64,000 nt of DNA from Hygrocybe punicea (lineage: Eukaryota > Basidiomycota > Agaricomycetes > Agaricales > Hygrophoraceae): contig OY744473.1 in the NCBI GenBank assembly GCA_963556145.1, forward strand, positions 3,100,001 to 3,164,000, written 5' to 3'. This document shows, piece after piece, positions 33,000 through 44,645 of this stretch; the first letter of the stretch is position 1; every line of letters starts with the position of its first letter. Both the position numbers and the translations under genes were made by a program. The notes under the pieces are model-generated. The model was not told the origin of the DNA. It ran no database searches and worked only from the letters and a program-made list of their open reading frames with translations.

Positions 33000-34640
33000 G
33001 TATTGTCACAGTGTTACATTTTTCAACTCCGCAACTCCGATTCCAACTCCATTACCCACCATGATGATCCCACTTTATCACACCTTCCTTTTTCGTTTCC
33101 TTTTATCTTTTGTCTTCTTTCGGATATCGTTGTTTCTTCTTGTCCTTGTTCTCTTTTCTTCTAGAACAATCCAGACCGACCATGGACACATCCCCACGTT
33201 ACTTTGCTGTACCTGAATAGTCTCCTTGCCGACGGACATCATCGCTATTGTCTTTTCCCTCGCCCTGACATATTGTTGACTTCATCCCACGACAAACCGA
33301 TTCACAATGGCTGTACTCCCAACCCAGCTAATTACCGTAATCATCATTGGCAGCATTGCCATCACCTTCCTGATCGGTTTCTACCTTGTTATGATCTATC
33401 TTTGGCATTGGCACCGAAACCCTTCCACCATTGATACTTCTGACTTCCACCTCGACAATATCTCACCAGGTAATTGACAATTGCCATTCTTGGATATTTG
33501 GTTTCCATATTCATACCCTGTGCCTACCATTATCCTCCCTGACGATCCGACGACATTCCTCACCTGCATGCGAACTCTGAACAATCCCCGATCACAAGAC
33601 ATTTCACTGTTCTCTCTAATCCGACCATCGCCGAAGCACATTCTTTTGGACTTCAACCACAGACCATACGACTTCCCAAACAGTGAACCAGCCCCTATCG
33701 CATATTGTTCGCATGACATCACTTCAATGCAGTACCCGATGACTTGTTCCCACAGCTTGTCACCTGTGCCCATGACTCGAAACCTGGACCCACATTCATT
33801 TATCCTTTTCCATCTATAATCTCGATACCTCCCACACTCGTTTACAATGATACCCTTTCTTGGACGAATACCGACATCAAGTGGACCTTCTTGTTCCACA
33901 AACAGGACAAGACATCGCTCCTCAATACGTCATCAACACAGACATCGTCATCCGGTACAGCTTGTGCTGTTCACATGTCTGACCTCGACTAGCCCACTGT
34001 CCTAGTTGGTTTTTTCCTCTATACATTCCTTCATTTTCTCTCATACCAACCGTGCCACTATATCCATGCTACCTCAAGACACTCTCATCACCAACCCCAC
34101 ACTGGACGATACCCATCTTCGACCCGACTGTGCATTACACCTGCCAGACTGCGCACTTGCCTGTTACAGCAAGTGTAGACCCCGAATTGGCAATTCTGCA
34201 TGTCACATGATCTGATGACAAATCATCCGAGTCATCCGGACCCCCTCTATTCCTCAATGACATCTGGGCCTCCAGTTGGATCACGAGAACATCGACATGA
34301 GGATGCCTCATGTACGCCTCATGGTGAACACATGGTAGAGTTGGACATGTTGTGGCTTCATGGTTGTATTTCTATTTACCTCCCCTCAAGACCAGTCACT
34401 ATATATACTGTTCTTGTTGTTGGTTCGGACTTTTTCTTCTTTCCTTTCCTTACGTTTAGTCTGGTTCTTGGGGCAGACCCCCTTATCTTGGGTAACCCCC
34501 ATGGCTCGCAATGACATTGTACCATGAACCCCCCCTCTTAGCAGTGTTGTCTTAGTAGTAAGCAACAATGAAAACTGCTCTTCTCTCCTCTGGAATCCGA
34601 TCCCCAGTTAAGTTGATTGTTGCTGGAGCCCGCTGCAGAA
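33000..34640 (+). other. Cargo segment of element E, origin unknown
   Basis: This 1.6 kb is absent from the other hAT-type elements of the window. It has pyrimidine-rich leaders (33075-33170, 34420-34460), a short membrane-protein frame (33307-33477), and a chain of plus-strand frames with possible splice sites (for example 33481-33819, DPTTFLTCMRTLNNPRSQD). It could be a captured host gene or a further nested element. I recognise no domain. Confidence 0.4.
33307..33477 (+). CDS. Small single-pass membrane protein frame, 56 aa
   Basis: ATG at 33307 to TGA at 33477. After MAVLPTQL comes an uninterrupted hydrophobic helix (residues about 8-33, ITVIIIGSIAITFLIGFYLV), then LWHWHRNP and a short acidic tail. 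A GT directly after the last Gly codon (CCAG|GTAATT) could be a splice donor, so this may be the first exon of a longer protein continuing into the frames to the right. No family is recognised. It could be chance, but the clean helix with flanking charge is more than random sequence normally gives. Confidence 0.35.
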   Translation: MAVLPTQLITVIIIGSIAITFLIGFYLVMIYLWHWHRNPSTIDTSDFHLDNISPGN

Positions 34641-35395
34641 GCGATCCATAACACACGGTACCCGCATCACACATCAACATCACCAACCCACAGCTACGGC
34701 GACAACAACAACGAGAATGGCAACAACAACGACAGATAACGATGGGACATGGGGAGAAGGGCAGCAGGAGGGCGGTGCACCCACCCCCTGTTGCAGTAGG
34801 TAAGTGTTTTTTTTGTCTTTTTTCTTAGCTACTAATTACACAAATGACGATGACAGCAGTACCAACAACACAAACACCACACACCCAACAAGGACAACAG
34901 GCGGTGAGGACGAGGATGACAATGGCGGCCACCACCTCCACCACCTGGTCATGGCCAACCCACCCCCCACATCGCGTTTGCATTGAGACTGGGACAATGG
35001 GGAGCCCAAATACGTCACCTTGCTGCCTTTTGCCCCAAACCCCACCCCCACTTGGTCAACACCCACGGCACCCATTTCCCATCCATTTTTGAGCACCCCC
35101 AACTCACTTGCACACCACCATGATGACTGGCCATCACCGCTGCCTTTGCCACCATGCAGCTGACCTACCACGACACATCTGCACTGTGCCCCGAGCACGG
35201 TGCAGACCTATCCTCGGCCTCAGTTACCTCATGTGAACATGTCACAACATCAATTAATGTTGGTGCGGCGAATGCAAGGTAAATACCTGCTGTATCATAT
35301 CCGTATCCATGGCTCGGGTACAGATATTGATGGATATGGATACGGATACCAAATTCCGCACCTGCGGATGATCCGTGCAGTTGCCTACAAACATA

Positions 35396-37564
35396 TATAA
35401 GTCATGCATATAAGTCATGTACAGTCATTTGGTAGCTTCTATCTGAGTATCACTTCAATTCCTATTCTGACTTATATGCTTACAGAACAACTGAAATAGT
35501 TTGTTATGTAAATATATGTATTGTAATTTTAATTACTTGATTAATTAATATTGTCCTTATATTTATACAATCAATGAAGATCTGAATACCTGAAGCAACT
35601 TATAAAACTATTGTCATGCCTTTTTCTGAGCTTTTCATGAGTGGTTTGACCTTTTGCAAGGGAACCTAGCTTTAAAAAAGTGAAAAATCTTGTGGAAAAG
35701 AGTAGTCCTTTTGAACCTTTTTACAAGAGAAATCCTCTTTTTCAAGAGAATCACCTTTTCTAAGCAAAGGGACCTAGCTTAGGAAAGGTGAACATCTTGA
35801 GAGCCTTTGAGAGCTTGCGCACCTTTTGGCCTCTTGCAAAAGGGTCTCAAGGTGTGGGAAAAGGACCCTGGAATTTGCGGATGCACTACGCTACTGACTT
35901 TGGCTTTATCATCTGCACCCAAGACTCCAGCCTTATCATTGCCATCATTCAGCTCACAGACCACTTTATTTGCATCCCTGTAGTCAAGATTTCGACCTCG
36001 CACCCTGCCTTGCTATCATTTCTTCACATCCCAGCTGTATCTTGCTCAGATTTTGGAATTGTGTCTGCAGCTTTGCAGACCTTGTCTCAAGCCCTTGTAC
36101 CTGCATGCACCCTTTCACCATCAGTATCAGCTTTGCATCTACCCACCTGTACAGTGCACAAGTCCCTAGCATCTCCACTTGCACCTGTCCCAACCTTGAA
36201 CCCTGAAACTGCATTCCACCCTTTGCATATTTTGTCAACTGCATTCTTGTCTCCTTCACAGGCTCACACCACTATATCCATACATCCTGCACCCTTTGCA
36301 TTGTTTGCTCTGACCCCAACTACTACAACTCCCATTCTGCTCACTGCGATTTCATCTGCTGCACCCACATCTTCTTTAATGCCCCTTACTTTGTCCTTGC
36401 ATCCTGCAATTTTGCAGTCACCTCTGGAATGCCTCCATCATGGCTCCTGATTGCTGCACATAGCTCATATTTGACTCTGCTGTTAATTTCACTCCAGTAC
36501 ACTTCTGCACCTGCCCACATTCTCATGCTGCACCCCACAGTTCAAAGCTAAATGTCAAGTTGGTGAACCACCACCACTGTTCCTGTTGTTGATTTCATTT
36601 CTCATCATTGCTATTGCTGCCCTTCGCTTCTGGTCACTTCTCTGCTTGTTGATTGACTGAGAACAGTCAATATTTCAGTTGGGAGAGAAGATGATATGCA
36701 GTGCACATCCCTAAGCATGGAAACCTTCTATTGGACCTATTCTAGCCTCGACACACTGCGATTAACTGTGAAACATCCCAATTTGAATGTATCTCCATTG
36801 TGATGTGACTGCGATATACATGTGATACATGCGATACTTCAACATTACTGTGATTTTTTTTGGAGCTCTTTGCAGCTCTTCAGCCCCTTTGGAGACATAT
36901 TTCAAGCCTCTCCGACATCACCCATGCTTATACCATTCACCCTAAGTCATTCCTATTCCATTCCTATTCCGTTCCAGTCCCAGGGAAGTCTTTATGTGAC
37001 ATGTTTCACTTATTTCAAACATTATAGCCCGTATCCTCTAGATATTTTGGATATTGCTTCACATGGTGCTATACCCTTAATTTCAGTTCTGTTTCATCCC
37101 TATTGCACCATAGTTCCATCGCATGCCGTCTATTTGTCTTGCCTTCTTCACCCTTTATTGTCCTGACAACCAACTTCACAAAAATACCCTCTATGGTTTA
37201 CATACTAGGGAGACATCTTGTATACCCCCTATTCCAGTCTATCATATCACCTCTTTTCCATGTGATAGCTCCGATATGCTCTATTAAACTTTGTGTTCCT
37301 TCTACAAAGTGCTATGTATACGCCAAAAATGTTGCCATTGTTTCGCACACACCGCACACACCGCACACACCGCACACACCGCACACACCGCACACACCGC
37401 ACACATTGCACACAATGGAAACATCATCGCAGCTACCCAGAGCACTTCTAAGTATTATTTCTAACCTTTAGGATTGAGATTAAACCCCTTAGAATTCATA
37501 CAGCACTGTGGTAGAGTTGGTATTTGATTCTGTTCACATTACTGCAGTGCACCCTCTCAACAGA
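35396..37564. other. Unassigned AT-rich and low-complexity sequence
   Basis: No supported gene. At 35590-35860 CTTTTTC/GAACCT motifs echo 31400-31960. A plus-strand frame of 220 aa (35788-36450) is Ser/Thr/Pro/His-rich, and the minus strand has shorter Gln/Gly/Cys frames; neither looks like a known protein. A simple repeat is at 37345-37412. Confidence 0.4.
37345..37412. repeat. Nine-base tandem repeat GCACACACC
   Basis: About six perfect units followed by a decayed one. It is a simple microsatellite-like tract, with no spacer structure. Confidence 0.9.
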
Positions 37565-37694
37565 GATGAAGAAGAATAGCAAGTATAACAAGGAAGGGAA
37601 CAATAACATACACGAGAGGATAAGATAAGATAAAGGGGGTGGAAAGTCCAGAGCAGAGGTCATCGGAATCTGTCAGAGTTGCATGGATATGACA
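37565..37694 (-). repeat. Gypsy LTR remnant
   Basis: It matches the right part of the solo LTR at 55230-55785: GAACAATAACATACACGAG and GATAAGATAAGATAA are followed by a stretch ending TATGACA. Most differences turn CG in the solo copy into CA or TG here. It lies where the 3' LTR of the Gypsy element at 38737-41716 would be expected. Confidence 0.7.
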
Positions 37695-37774
37695 GTATCT
37701 CCCCCTTCATGTTGAACCCTTGAGATGCCTCTGGAACAAAGGGAGAACCAAAGCAGAGTTTGAAGCAGGAGACA

Positions 37775-38702
37775 GGCAGTATGAAAGCAACTCCTGGACC
37801 AGGAGACAACTCCACAAAAATGTTATCCTCCCAGGACCTCACAGCCTGCATTAAGGAGATGGAGTGCGAGTTCACCAAGTTGAGTTCACCAAGTTGAGGG
37901 CGAAGGAAGAAGAGGAGGAACAGAGGGAAGTGGAGGAAGAGTGGAGAAGGTTGGAGGAGGAGGAAAGGAGGAAGAAAGCAGAGGTGGAAGCAAGGAGAAA
38001 GGAGGAGAGGGAAAAGGTGGAGGAGGAGAACAGGACTCCTGTTCTGTTATGGAGCAAGGCTGTGGCAGAGGAGCCTGGAACAAGCACAGCAGGTGGCTCA
38101 AGACCCACGAATACAGCAAAGGGGAAAAGGAAAAGAGACAGGTAAGTAAAACAGTTTCATCCAAGTGGACCCAGAGGTGACAAGAGAAGCAGGGCTGGGT
38201 AGTGTAAGGCGTGCACAGAGCATGGGGAAAACTGCATGTGGCCTGCATCTGGAAAAACAAGGAGTTGTGAGGTGTGTCAAAAAAGGAAGGCACGGTGCAT
38301 GGTAGAAGGAGAAGAGAGTATGACAAGGAAGAAGAAGAAGGAGGAAAAGGAGGAGTCAGGATCGGAGTACCATGGAGTGGAGCCCACGATGAAAAACAAC
38401 ATCAAGACATCGATGAGGGTGGAGCAGTTGCTCATGCAGCTGCTCCAGGCAACTAAGGAAAATATGTGATGTTGTTGCAGGTCGCAGAAGCCTGTGAGGG
38501 GGCATGGGACACTGTGGAGGACATCTGTGGAGAAGCTGCCCAATGGGCAGACCATCTGAGGAATGTGGAGTTCCTCAGAGACAACTCCTATGAACTCTGG
38601 GAGTTGACTCCAGTGTCCAAGGACTTTGAGCCAGAGGAGGTGGAAACTGATTGGGAGGAGAGAGAGTATTTGGGTGAGGGGGTTAAAACAGTCCAAGATT
38701 AA
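37775..38702 (+). pseudogene. Antisense accessory gene of the Gypsy element (Cys-rich, coiled coil)
   Basis: Between the 3' end of pol and the LTR, on the strand opposite to pol, pieces of one protein can be read: MKATPGPGDN..IKEMECEFTKL (37777-), a charged coiled coil (37894-38030), a Ser/Lys basic stretch ending RQ at a GTAAGT donor (38141), a Cys motif ENCMWP..SCEVCQKRKARC (38227-38300), a Glu/Lys-rich stretch, and an acidic C-terminus ending at 38702. A 14-bp tandem duplication (GAGTTCACCAAGTT at 37870-37897) shifts the frame after EFTKL. The CxxW..C..C..KKARC pattern resembles Zn-binding proteins I associate with agaricomycete Gypsy elements. Function unknown; a Gag-like or DNA-binding role is possible. 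Confidence 0.5.
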
Positions 38703-39182
38703 CTTTACAAAAAACAAATTATAGATAGATTAGAAGTTAATAAAGTGGACTGGGTTTATAAGGATAAGTGGAGTGAAAGTCTGAAATAATTTTGGAGGCG
38801 TGTCTGAGTTTGGAGGCCAAAATCCAAGAGGTCTCTTCATCAGTGCCCTCATAGCCTTCCCAACGTACAAGGTATAGCAACTTGCAGGCACAACAATGAT
38901 GATCAATTTTAGAGTCTAGGATCTCGGAGATCTTCAACTCCGGTTCTCCATCAACAATGACTGGAGGGGACGGATGTTGGACATGATTGGGGATGGTATT
39001 TGGAGTGGTGGGTTCAAGATGAGAGACATAGTAGATGGGGTGAACAGAGCAAAGAGTCTCCAGGAGATGAAGAGTATAGGAGTGGGTTCCAGCCTTAGTG
39101 ATGATCTCGAAAGGGCCTAAGTTCTTCTTGGAGAGCTTCTTTGAAGGTCTAGTAGTCCAGAAATGTTCAGCTTTGACATAGA

Positions 39183-40928
39183 TAGTGAACGTCACAGGTA
39201 GGTGTGACCCACAGGTGGTGCAGGTGCGGGTGCGGGTTGCCAAACTTGGACCCGCACTTAACCCATACCCACACCATGGGTGATGGGTTTCTTGTGGGTA
39301 CATAGCAGGTAAGTTTCCTATTTTATGTCATTTTGTTATTGATATTTCTTACAGATGTTGCATCACAAAATGGTGTGACACAACAACATGACAACTTGAA
39401 CATGACCACATGACAACACAGCCACAGCAATGCAACAGCAACGATGACAATAGGAGATGAATGGAAAGGCAGCAGGGAGTGGTGCACCCACCCCTACTGC
39501 ATTAAGTACATGTTTAAGCCTTCTCATGTTTTTTTCTATGTCACTGACTACACAAATGAAAATGACAACAATGACAACCCACAACACCCACACCCATGCC
39601 CACACCCTTCACTGTCACCGTCGCCCTCGTTAACGTCAATGCAAAGCAACAAGACGTGCCAATGGGTCCAAGGGCTGGGATGCAGGCTTGTGACCCCCAA
39701 TCCAACCTCGTGAACATGCATGGCCATGTCAATTGATGTTGGCATTGCATTTGTGAGGTCACAGGGGGTCAGCCCACAACAACGGAGTGCGGGTATAGTG
39801 TGTACCCACAACCTGTGTATGATTTTGTTACCCATGGAAAACCTGCAGAAAACCCACATTAAACCCGTACCTAGGCATATACAGACCTGCGCAGGTTTTA
39901 TACCCCTGACCTGTTGGGGTTGGGTATGGGTAGCCAAATCAGAACCCACGAGAAACCGTGACCCATGGTTGACCCATGGGTTACCCCGTGACTTCATGTC
40001 ACATCAACACTAACACCAGACGAGCAGAATGGTTTGCAATCGTGAACATTCTGCTCAATGTAAATCCTCCATTTTGTTTGTTTTATCTATGTCTACTAAC
40101 TATCACCTTTTGTTGCCTAGTGAAGACCTAGCAGCAACAGCAACAGCACACTGGCACCAGCACCAACACCAGCAACAGCACCAACAATGGCCATGAGGAT
40201 AATGGCAAGGACAATGGCCATGAGGACAATGGCAAGGACAATGGCCATGAAGATGACAGGAAGGATGATGGAGGTGAGGACGACAGAGACCAAGATGATG
40301 AGGATGATGAGGACAATGGAGACTGGGACAAAGAGGATGACAGAGGCTGAGATGACAAGGATGACAGAGACCCAGACGACAAGGACAATGGAGACCCAGA
40401 TGATGAGGACAATGGAGAACCAGACGATGAGAATGATGGAGACTCAGATGATGAGGACAATGGTGATGGAGATAGCAGGGCAATGAGGACTGGAATGACA
40501 AGAACAAGGGCCAAGATAGCACCGTCACATCTATTGACATGTGTGCAGCATTCGCAAGGTTACCAAGGGGCCAGCAGGGTGGAGCCATGACAGCAGAACG
40601 AGGTGGTGTCAGCAAACACAAAGGATGGGCAGGGTGCCCTCTTTTTATGTTATAATGTATTGATAGTATTTTAATACACAGGTCATTGAGTTACCTGCAA
40701 CCAATCTCATACCCATCTGACACACCAGCCAACCAAAACAAACCTGCCACCTGACCCATACCTGTGATCTGGGTACAGGTATTTGTCTGATCGGGTATGG
40801 GTCCATGGGAAATACCCAGGGTTACCCATGCGGATGCTTACCCGTACCTGCTGCCATGGGTCCGGGTTTGAGTGGGTCTGGGTACGGGTAGCCTGGGAAA
40901 ACCCATGGGTTACCTGTGCCATTCACTA
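39183..40928. mobile_element. hAT-type element A (interrupted by B)
   Basis: Ends TAGTGAACGTCACAGG and the reverse complement of TAGTGAATGGCACAGG are flanked by GACATAGA and GATGTAGA (6 of 8; both differences are transitions). Removing it restores the Gypsy reading FIYVKAEHF. The CACAACACC low-complexity middle is shared with element E, and the core GTCAATTGATGTTGG starts at 39728. Element B lies inside at 39872-40840. Confidence 0.8.
39872..40840. mobile_element. hAT-type element B inside element A, 969 bp
   Basis: A perfect 8-bp duplication CCCGTACC flanks it (39864-39871, 40841-40848). The ends are TAGGCATATACAG and its counterpart GCGGATGCTTA. Its target is one of the ACCCGTACC repeats of element A. 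Most of its length is close to the 59215-60128 element, including GCAGTTTGCAATCGTGAAC-like and GTGGAGCCATGACAGCAGAA stretches. The middle is a GACAATGGAGACC tandem array. No transposase. Confidence 0.88.
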
Positions 40929-41719
40929 GATGTAGATGAATTCTGATACATTGAAATTGGGTGCAGGAGCGCGCTTTAAGTCCGCGTAATGCTGGTAATG
41001 TCATTGGGCCTTGGAGATGGTCTGTCGGAGTTGCTGGTATAACTCATTGAGGTCCATGGCAAACTTTTGTGCATGAGCAGAGGAGAGATCATGCTCTGGA
41101 TGAACAGAAAGGTTTGGGTGATAACCCTTATTAGCAAAGAAAGGTGAAACTCCGGTGGTGGCATTCGGAGCATTGTTGTAAGGAAGGAGTGAAGACCAGT
41201 TATCTTGCTGGTAATTGCAATAAATGTGGAGGTATTGCTCAAGAGTTTGATTAACATGTTCAGTTTGGCCGTCACCTTCAGGGTGATAACCAGAGGTAAA
41301 ATGGAGTCTCATGTTGAGAGCCTTTCTGAGAGACCAGAAAAAATGGGAGATGAACTCCATGCCTCTATTGGAAGTGATGTGACTAGGAACTCCATGTTTA
41401 GAAAAAACATGAATAAGAAAAAGATGTGAGCTGAGGAGAGATAATCATATTGTAGGTTGGAATGAAGATCCCTTGCTTGGTTAGGTGGTCTACTACAACC
41501 AAAATGGTTGTGAATCCTTTGGAGTCCAGAAGTTGTTCAATGAAGTCCATGGAGATCGAGTTCCAGGGCTTCTCCAGAATTGGAAGTTGTTAAAGCGATC
41601 TGTAAGGATGATGTTGTGGGGTCTTAGGTCTTATACAGGTTGTATAGGATTTGCAGTAGTGGATGAAGGTTTGGAGTTTGGGCCAGGGGTATTCCTGCTG
41701 GATAATTTCATGAGTCATC

Positions 41720-42087
41720 CCTCTGAGCCGCATGACACTTTAGAACTTTATATGTCAACCCCATATCAACAAGGGTTTTGTGCAATGCAGAAATCAAAAT
41801 CGGAATGTCATGGTTGAGAGCAAGCCATTTGGCAATCTCATCCAGATATAGAGAGGGCGTCTTGTTGATCAGGTCCTGTAGGTAGCAGCAGTATTGAGAA
41901 TGTGAACCAATCCCTGATGTATAGGCTGCTGAGCAATTGCTCCTGTTTTCTCCAAGTCATCTTTCCAACGTGCCAGGCTCCATTCCGACACACCAAGAAC
42001 CTCAGCGACAGATGCTGCCTCCCACCCTTCCAGCAGGAGTTCCAGGGCCCGATATTTTATGTCTGCGCTAATCCTGTGATAAACCAT
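41720..42087 (-). pseudogene. Tc1/mariner-like transposase N-terminal fragment
   Basis: From the ATG at 42087: MVYHRISADIKYRALELLLEG and a second helix VAEVLGVSEWSLARWKDDLE form the paired HTH region of fungal Tc1/mariner-like transposases. A single frameshift near 41880 leads to LQDLINKTPSLYLDEIAKWLALNH and ISALHKTLVDMGLTYKVLK, ending where the Gypsy text starts at about 41716. The DDE half is absent, so it is a truncated remnant. It differs from the 21896-30039 pseudogene and belongs to another subgroup. Confidence 0.75.
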
Positions 42088-42240
42088 GATGAACTGAGGA
42101 GAAAGGGCCTTTCATAGAAGAGAATTAGAGGCAGGAGGATGAGTTTGAGGATTTTTGGCATTTTTCTGATTTTTTCGATTTATTTTATTTTATTTGCATG
42201 CAAATTGAAAGGTTTTCGAAAATGGTTGTAGACTTTAGTA

Positions 42241-43004
42241 CAGTGTTGACCCACTCCTTGAGACACCACTTTGAAATTTGGCTCCCTCTCCCTCAAATGC
42301 TCATCTACTTCTAAATCAAGTACCCAGATATGTTGTAAAGTATCTTAAGTTGCTTATCCCAAAATATTGAGAGCTTCCATGCAATTCTATGTGAGTTTAT
42401 CTATACAACATGATTGAGTGTTGTTTGTCACACCAACCCTGTCCTTGAGACATATGTGACATGTCACTTGTGTTATCAAATTATTGGTGATCCAAGTCGC
42501 ATTTCATCAAATCATTCACTTTCCGAGCCTGAAGCATCGCTGGAGCTACTGTCTACATCCTCTGGCAGTCGGCTTGCATTTTTTTGGTCAAACATGACTT
42601 GTATCATGTGCCTTGAGTCGCATACTGTCACACTCCAAAATCAGAAAATCTAGACATGAGATTTTCTCAGTCAATTCTCCATAAAATCTTTTAATTCCGG
42701 AGACAAACTAAGCCACTAATATGTCACAAATAAGTCTTTGGTGGTAAAACAACACACTCTGGGCCCCATTTTGGGTCAGGAGTGGTTACAACAGTTGATT
42801 TCATGCAAATCTGACTGATTTCAGATGTATATATGGTTGGTGTGTAATGATTACCACTCAGATCCTAGTCAAAATTGGTACACATATCAGTAACATACAC
42901 AAGATGGTAGCCACAAGTTTTCTAAGAAATAGGAGGAAAACTGAGTGAGTTTTCCTATAAGTGTATCAAGGAGTGGGGGTGTATCAAGGGGTGGGTCAAC
43001 ACTG
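42241..43004. mobile_element. Tc1/mariner-type MITE, 764 bp
   Basis: Inverted ends CAGTGTTGACCCACTCCTTG and CAGTGTTGACCCACCCCTTG are flanked by TA (42239-42240, 43005-43006). The right end carries an extra copy of TGTATCAAGGAGTGGGG. The interior shows no coding sequence. The TA on its right is part of the TAA target duplication of the adjoining Harbinger element. Confidence 0.78.
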
Positions 43005-43156
43005 TAAGGGCTTGTTCAGCAACTCGGTAACTAAGCACATTGATTGTTTCCTTGGACATGCCATATACGCTGTAGATTGCTGACAAACTTTGCCTGTTTG
43101 TTCTTGCTCCTATGGCAGAGGGGTCGCCTCTGATTATTGTATCTCCCCCCTCCCCC

Positions 43157-44353
43157 ATGATGTCGGCCTCAAAGTCAAGGTCAAAGCCAAAGGCCAAGGC
43201 AGGTGAAGAGAACCCTAATAAGAAGCCTCGTCAACAGGCATGATGGAGTGACAATGAAACCCACTTCCTTATCGATTTCCTCATGCAGCACAAGGCAGAA
43301 GCAGGCGATGGTGCCAATTTTAAGGCAGCAACATGGAATGCTGCTGCTGCTGTGATGGCCAAAACCCCAGCTGAAAAGGGGATTCCCAAGTCAGCCACTT
43401 CTTGTCAATCTAGATGGGGGAGGGTGAGTATATCCTCGCTTGTAATGACAGTATCGTGTGCTGATGTTGCAATTCAGTTAAAGGAGATCTATCATGATGT
43501 TGAGCCCCTCACAAGGCTCTCCGGTTTGCCCTGGGACCACTCGCGTGGGCTTAATATTGATGAGCACACTCAGCCAGTCTGGGATCAATATATCGAGGTA
43601 TGTTTGTCTGCCCTATTCTCTCTATGCTGTTGACCAGTCACGTAGAAACACCCGAAAGCCCGTCCCTTCCGCAACAAGGGCTGGGAGTTTTTTGTTGACA
43701 TGCAGCAATTAATGCCGACCCGTGCGAAGGGGGCACACATATACCGGCCCTCACAGTCTGCCCCCAATGTGGCATGCAGTTCGCCATCTTCATCAGGAGA
43801 GGAGAATCCCAAAGGACGTAGCGGGTCATCCAATGAAAGCCACCCCCCACCCCCTTCCTCCCTGCCTCCGAGTCCCTCCAAAACAGATAAGGGGAAGAAA
43901 TGCAAAAGCGCGCTGGACTCAGCCACCCCATCCGTGTCAGATCTAATGATATCCTCTCTTGTCACTACCGAGGGAAGTTCTTCCAAGCGTGCTCGCATAA
44001 CAGGCCCTGTTGCCTTATACAGAATCAAGGAGGAAATGTCTACATTCAACACTACTATACGTACTCTATCCGAGCACAAAGTGTGCCGGCTTGAAAACCT
44101 TCCCCCGCCCCCACTGGCCCGGTCTGATAATCAACTTAGGCAGGAGGCCCAAGACATATTGCAGGAAAAGGAGACATACCTTGACGATGACTCGATGATT
44201 GCTATGTTTGATTTGTTTTCTGAGAATGCATCACGGGCACAAACCTACATTGGTATCCGCAGAGACAGCCTGCACCGGCTCTGGGTGAAGAGAGAGCTCG
44301 AGAACGGGAGCTACAAAGTCGGGAATTGCGCGGCCAACGTTCAGACTTTGTAG
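43157..44353 (+). pseudogene. Harbinger partner, Myb/SANT-like DNA-binding protein, decayed
   Basis: From MMSASKSRSKPKAKAG (43157) the frame meets TGA at 43240, just before WSDNETHFLIDFLMQHKAEAG, the first helices of a Myb/SANT-like (Myb_DNA-bind_3) domain. An intron with GTGAGT at 43424 leads to LKEIYHDVEPLTRLSGLPWD and VWDQYIE, and a second intron ending GTAG joins KHPKARPFRNKGWEFF (about 43647). The rest is Ser/Pro-rich with a basic KKCKS patch and a C-terminal helix (EAQDILQEKETYLDDDSM), ending at the TAG at 44353. It would bind subterminal sites for the transposase. The single TGA stands for the usual Lys/Arg and may be a CGA-to-TGA change. Confidence 0.7.
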
Positions 44354-44645
44354 CTCCCCCTCCCCCCTAATAATTTTACTCGGCGTCATATTTTTATATT
44401 CCTTACTCTGTACTTTTCTGTAACACTTGAATGATACCCTCAACAAATATTTGAGCATAGTTCTGAGCACTGAGCAACTAAATACATTAAAAAATTGGAG
44501 TACAGCAAAAGAAATTACAGAGCCACCGGTGTCAGACCCTTTCCACAGCTTCTGTGACCTCCTTCTCGTGGGCCTCCTTCTCACGGGCCTCCCTTTCTTG
44601 GAGGAATCGATTGTAATCCGACCACATCACTTCCGCGATGGTATC

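Larger units (their letters stand above)
32878..35387. mobile_element. hAT-type element E, 2510 bp, with cargo
   Basis: Ends TAGGCAAATGCAC and its counterpart GTGCAGTTGCCTA are flanked by a perfect 8-bp duplication CAAACATA (32870-32877, 35388-35395). GGATACGGATACGGGTACGG-type arrays sit under both ends. The core reads CATCAATTAATGTTGG near 35249. Right of 34640 a CAACAACAACG low-complexity tract matches other family members. The segment 33000-34640 is extra and is described separately. No transposase is seen. Confidence 0.88.
38737..41716 (-). pseudogene. Gypsy (Ty3) chromovirus polyprotein fragment: integrase and chromodomain
   Basis: The minus strand reads from about 41716: the H2C2 region (IQQEYPWPKLQTFIHYCKSYTTC), PWNSISMDFIEQL with an integrase Asp, FTTILVVVDHLTKQ, then RGMEFISHFF..LHFTSGYHPEGDGQTEHVNQ and SATTGVSPFFANKGYHPN-like text, a frameshift near 41000, FIYVKAEHFW..TTRPSKKLS, LGPFEII, and a chromodomain (EISEILDSK..LLYLVRWEGYEGTDEETSW) to the stop at 38737. 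Protease, reverse transcriptase and RNase H are missing; the left part joins a Tc1/mariner fragment at about 41716. The hAT-type element A splits it between FIY and VKAEHF. In-frame stops and frameshifts show it is dead. The chromodomain would direct insertion to heterochromatin. Confidence 0.85.

Noticed and set aside
35788..36450. A 220-aa plus-strand frame as a real gene
   Set aside because: Composition is Ser/Thr/Pro/His-biased, minus-strand frames overlap, and no motif or splice logic supports it.
37345..37412. Regular GCACACACC repeats as a CRISPR-like array
   Set aside because: Units are contiguous with no spacers, and the genome is eukaryotic.
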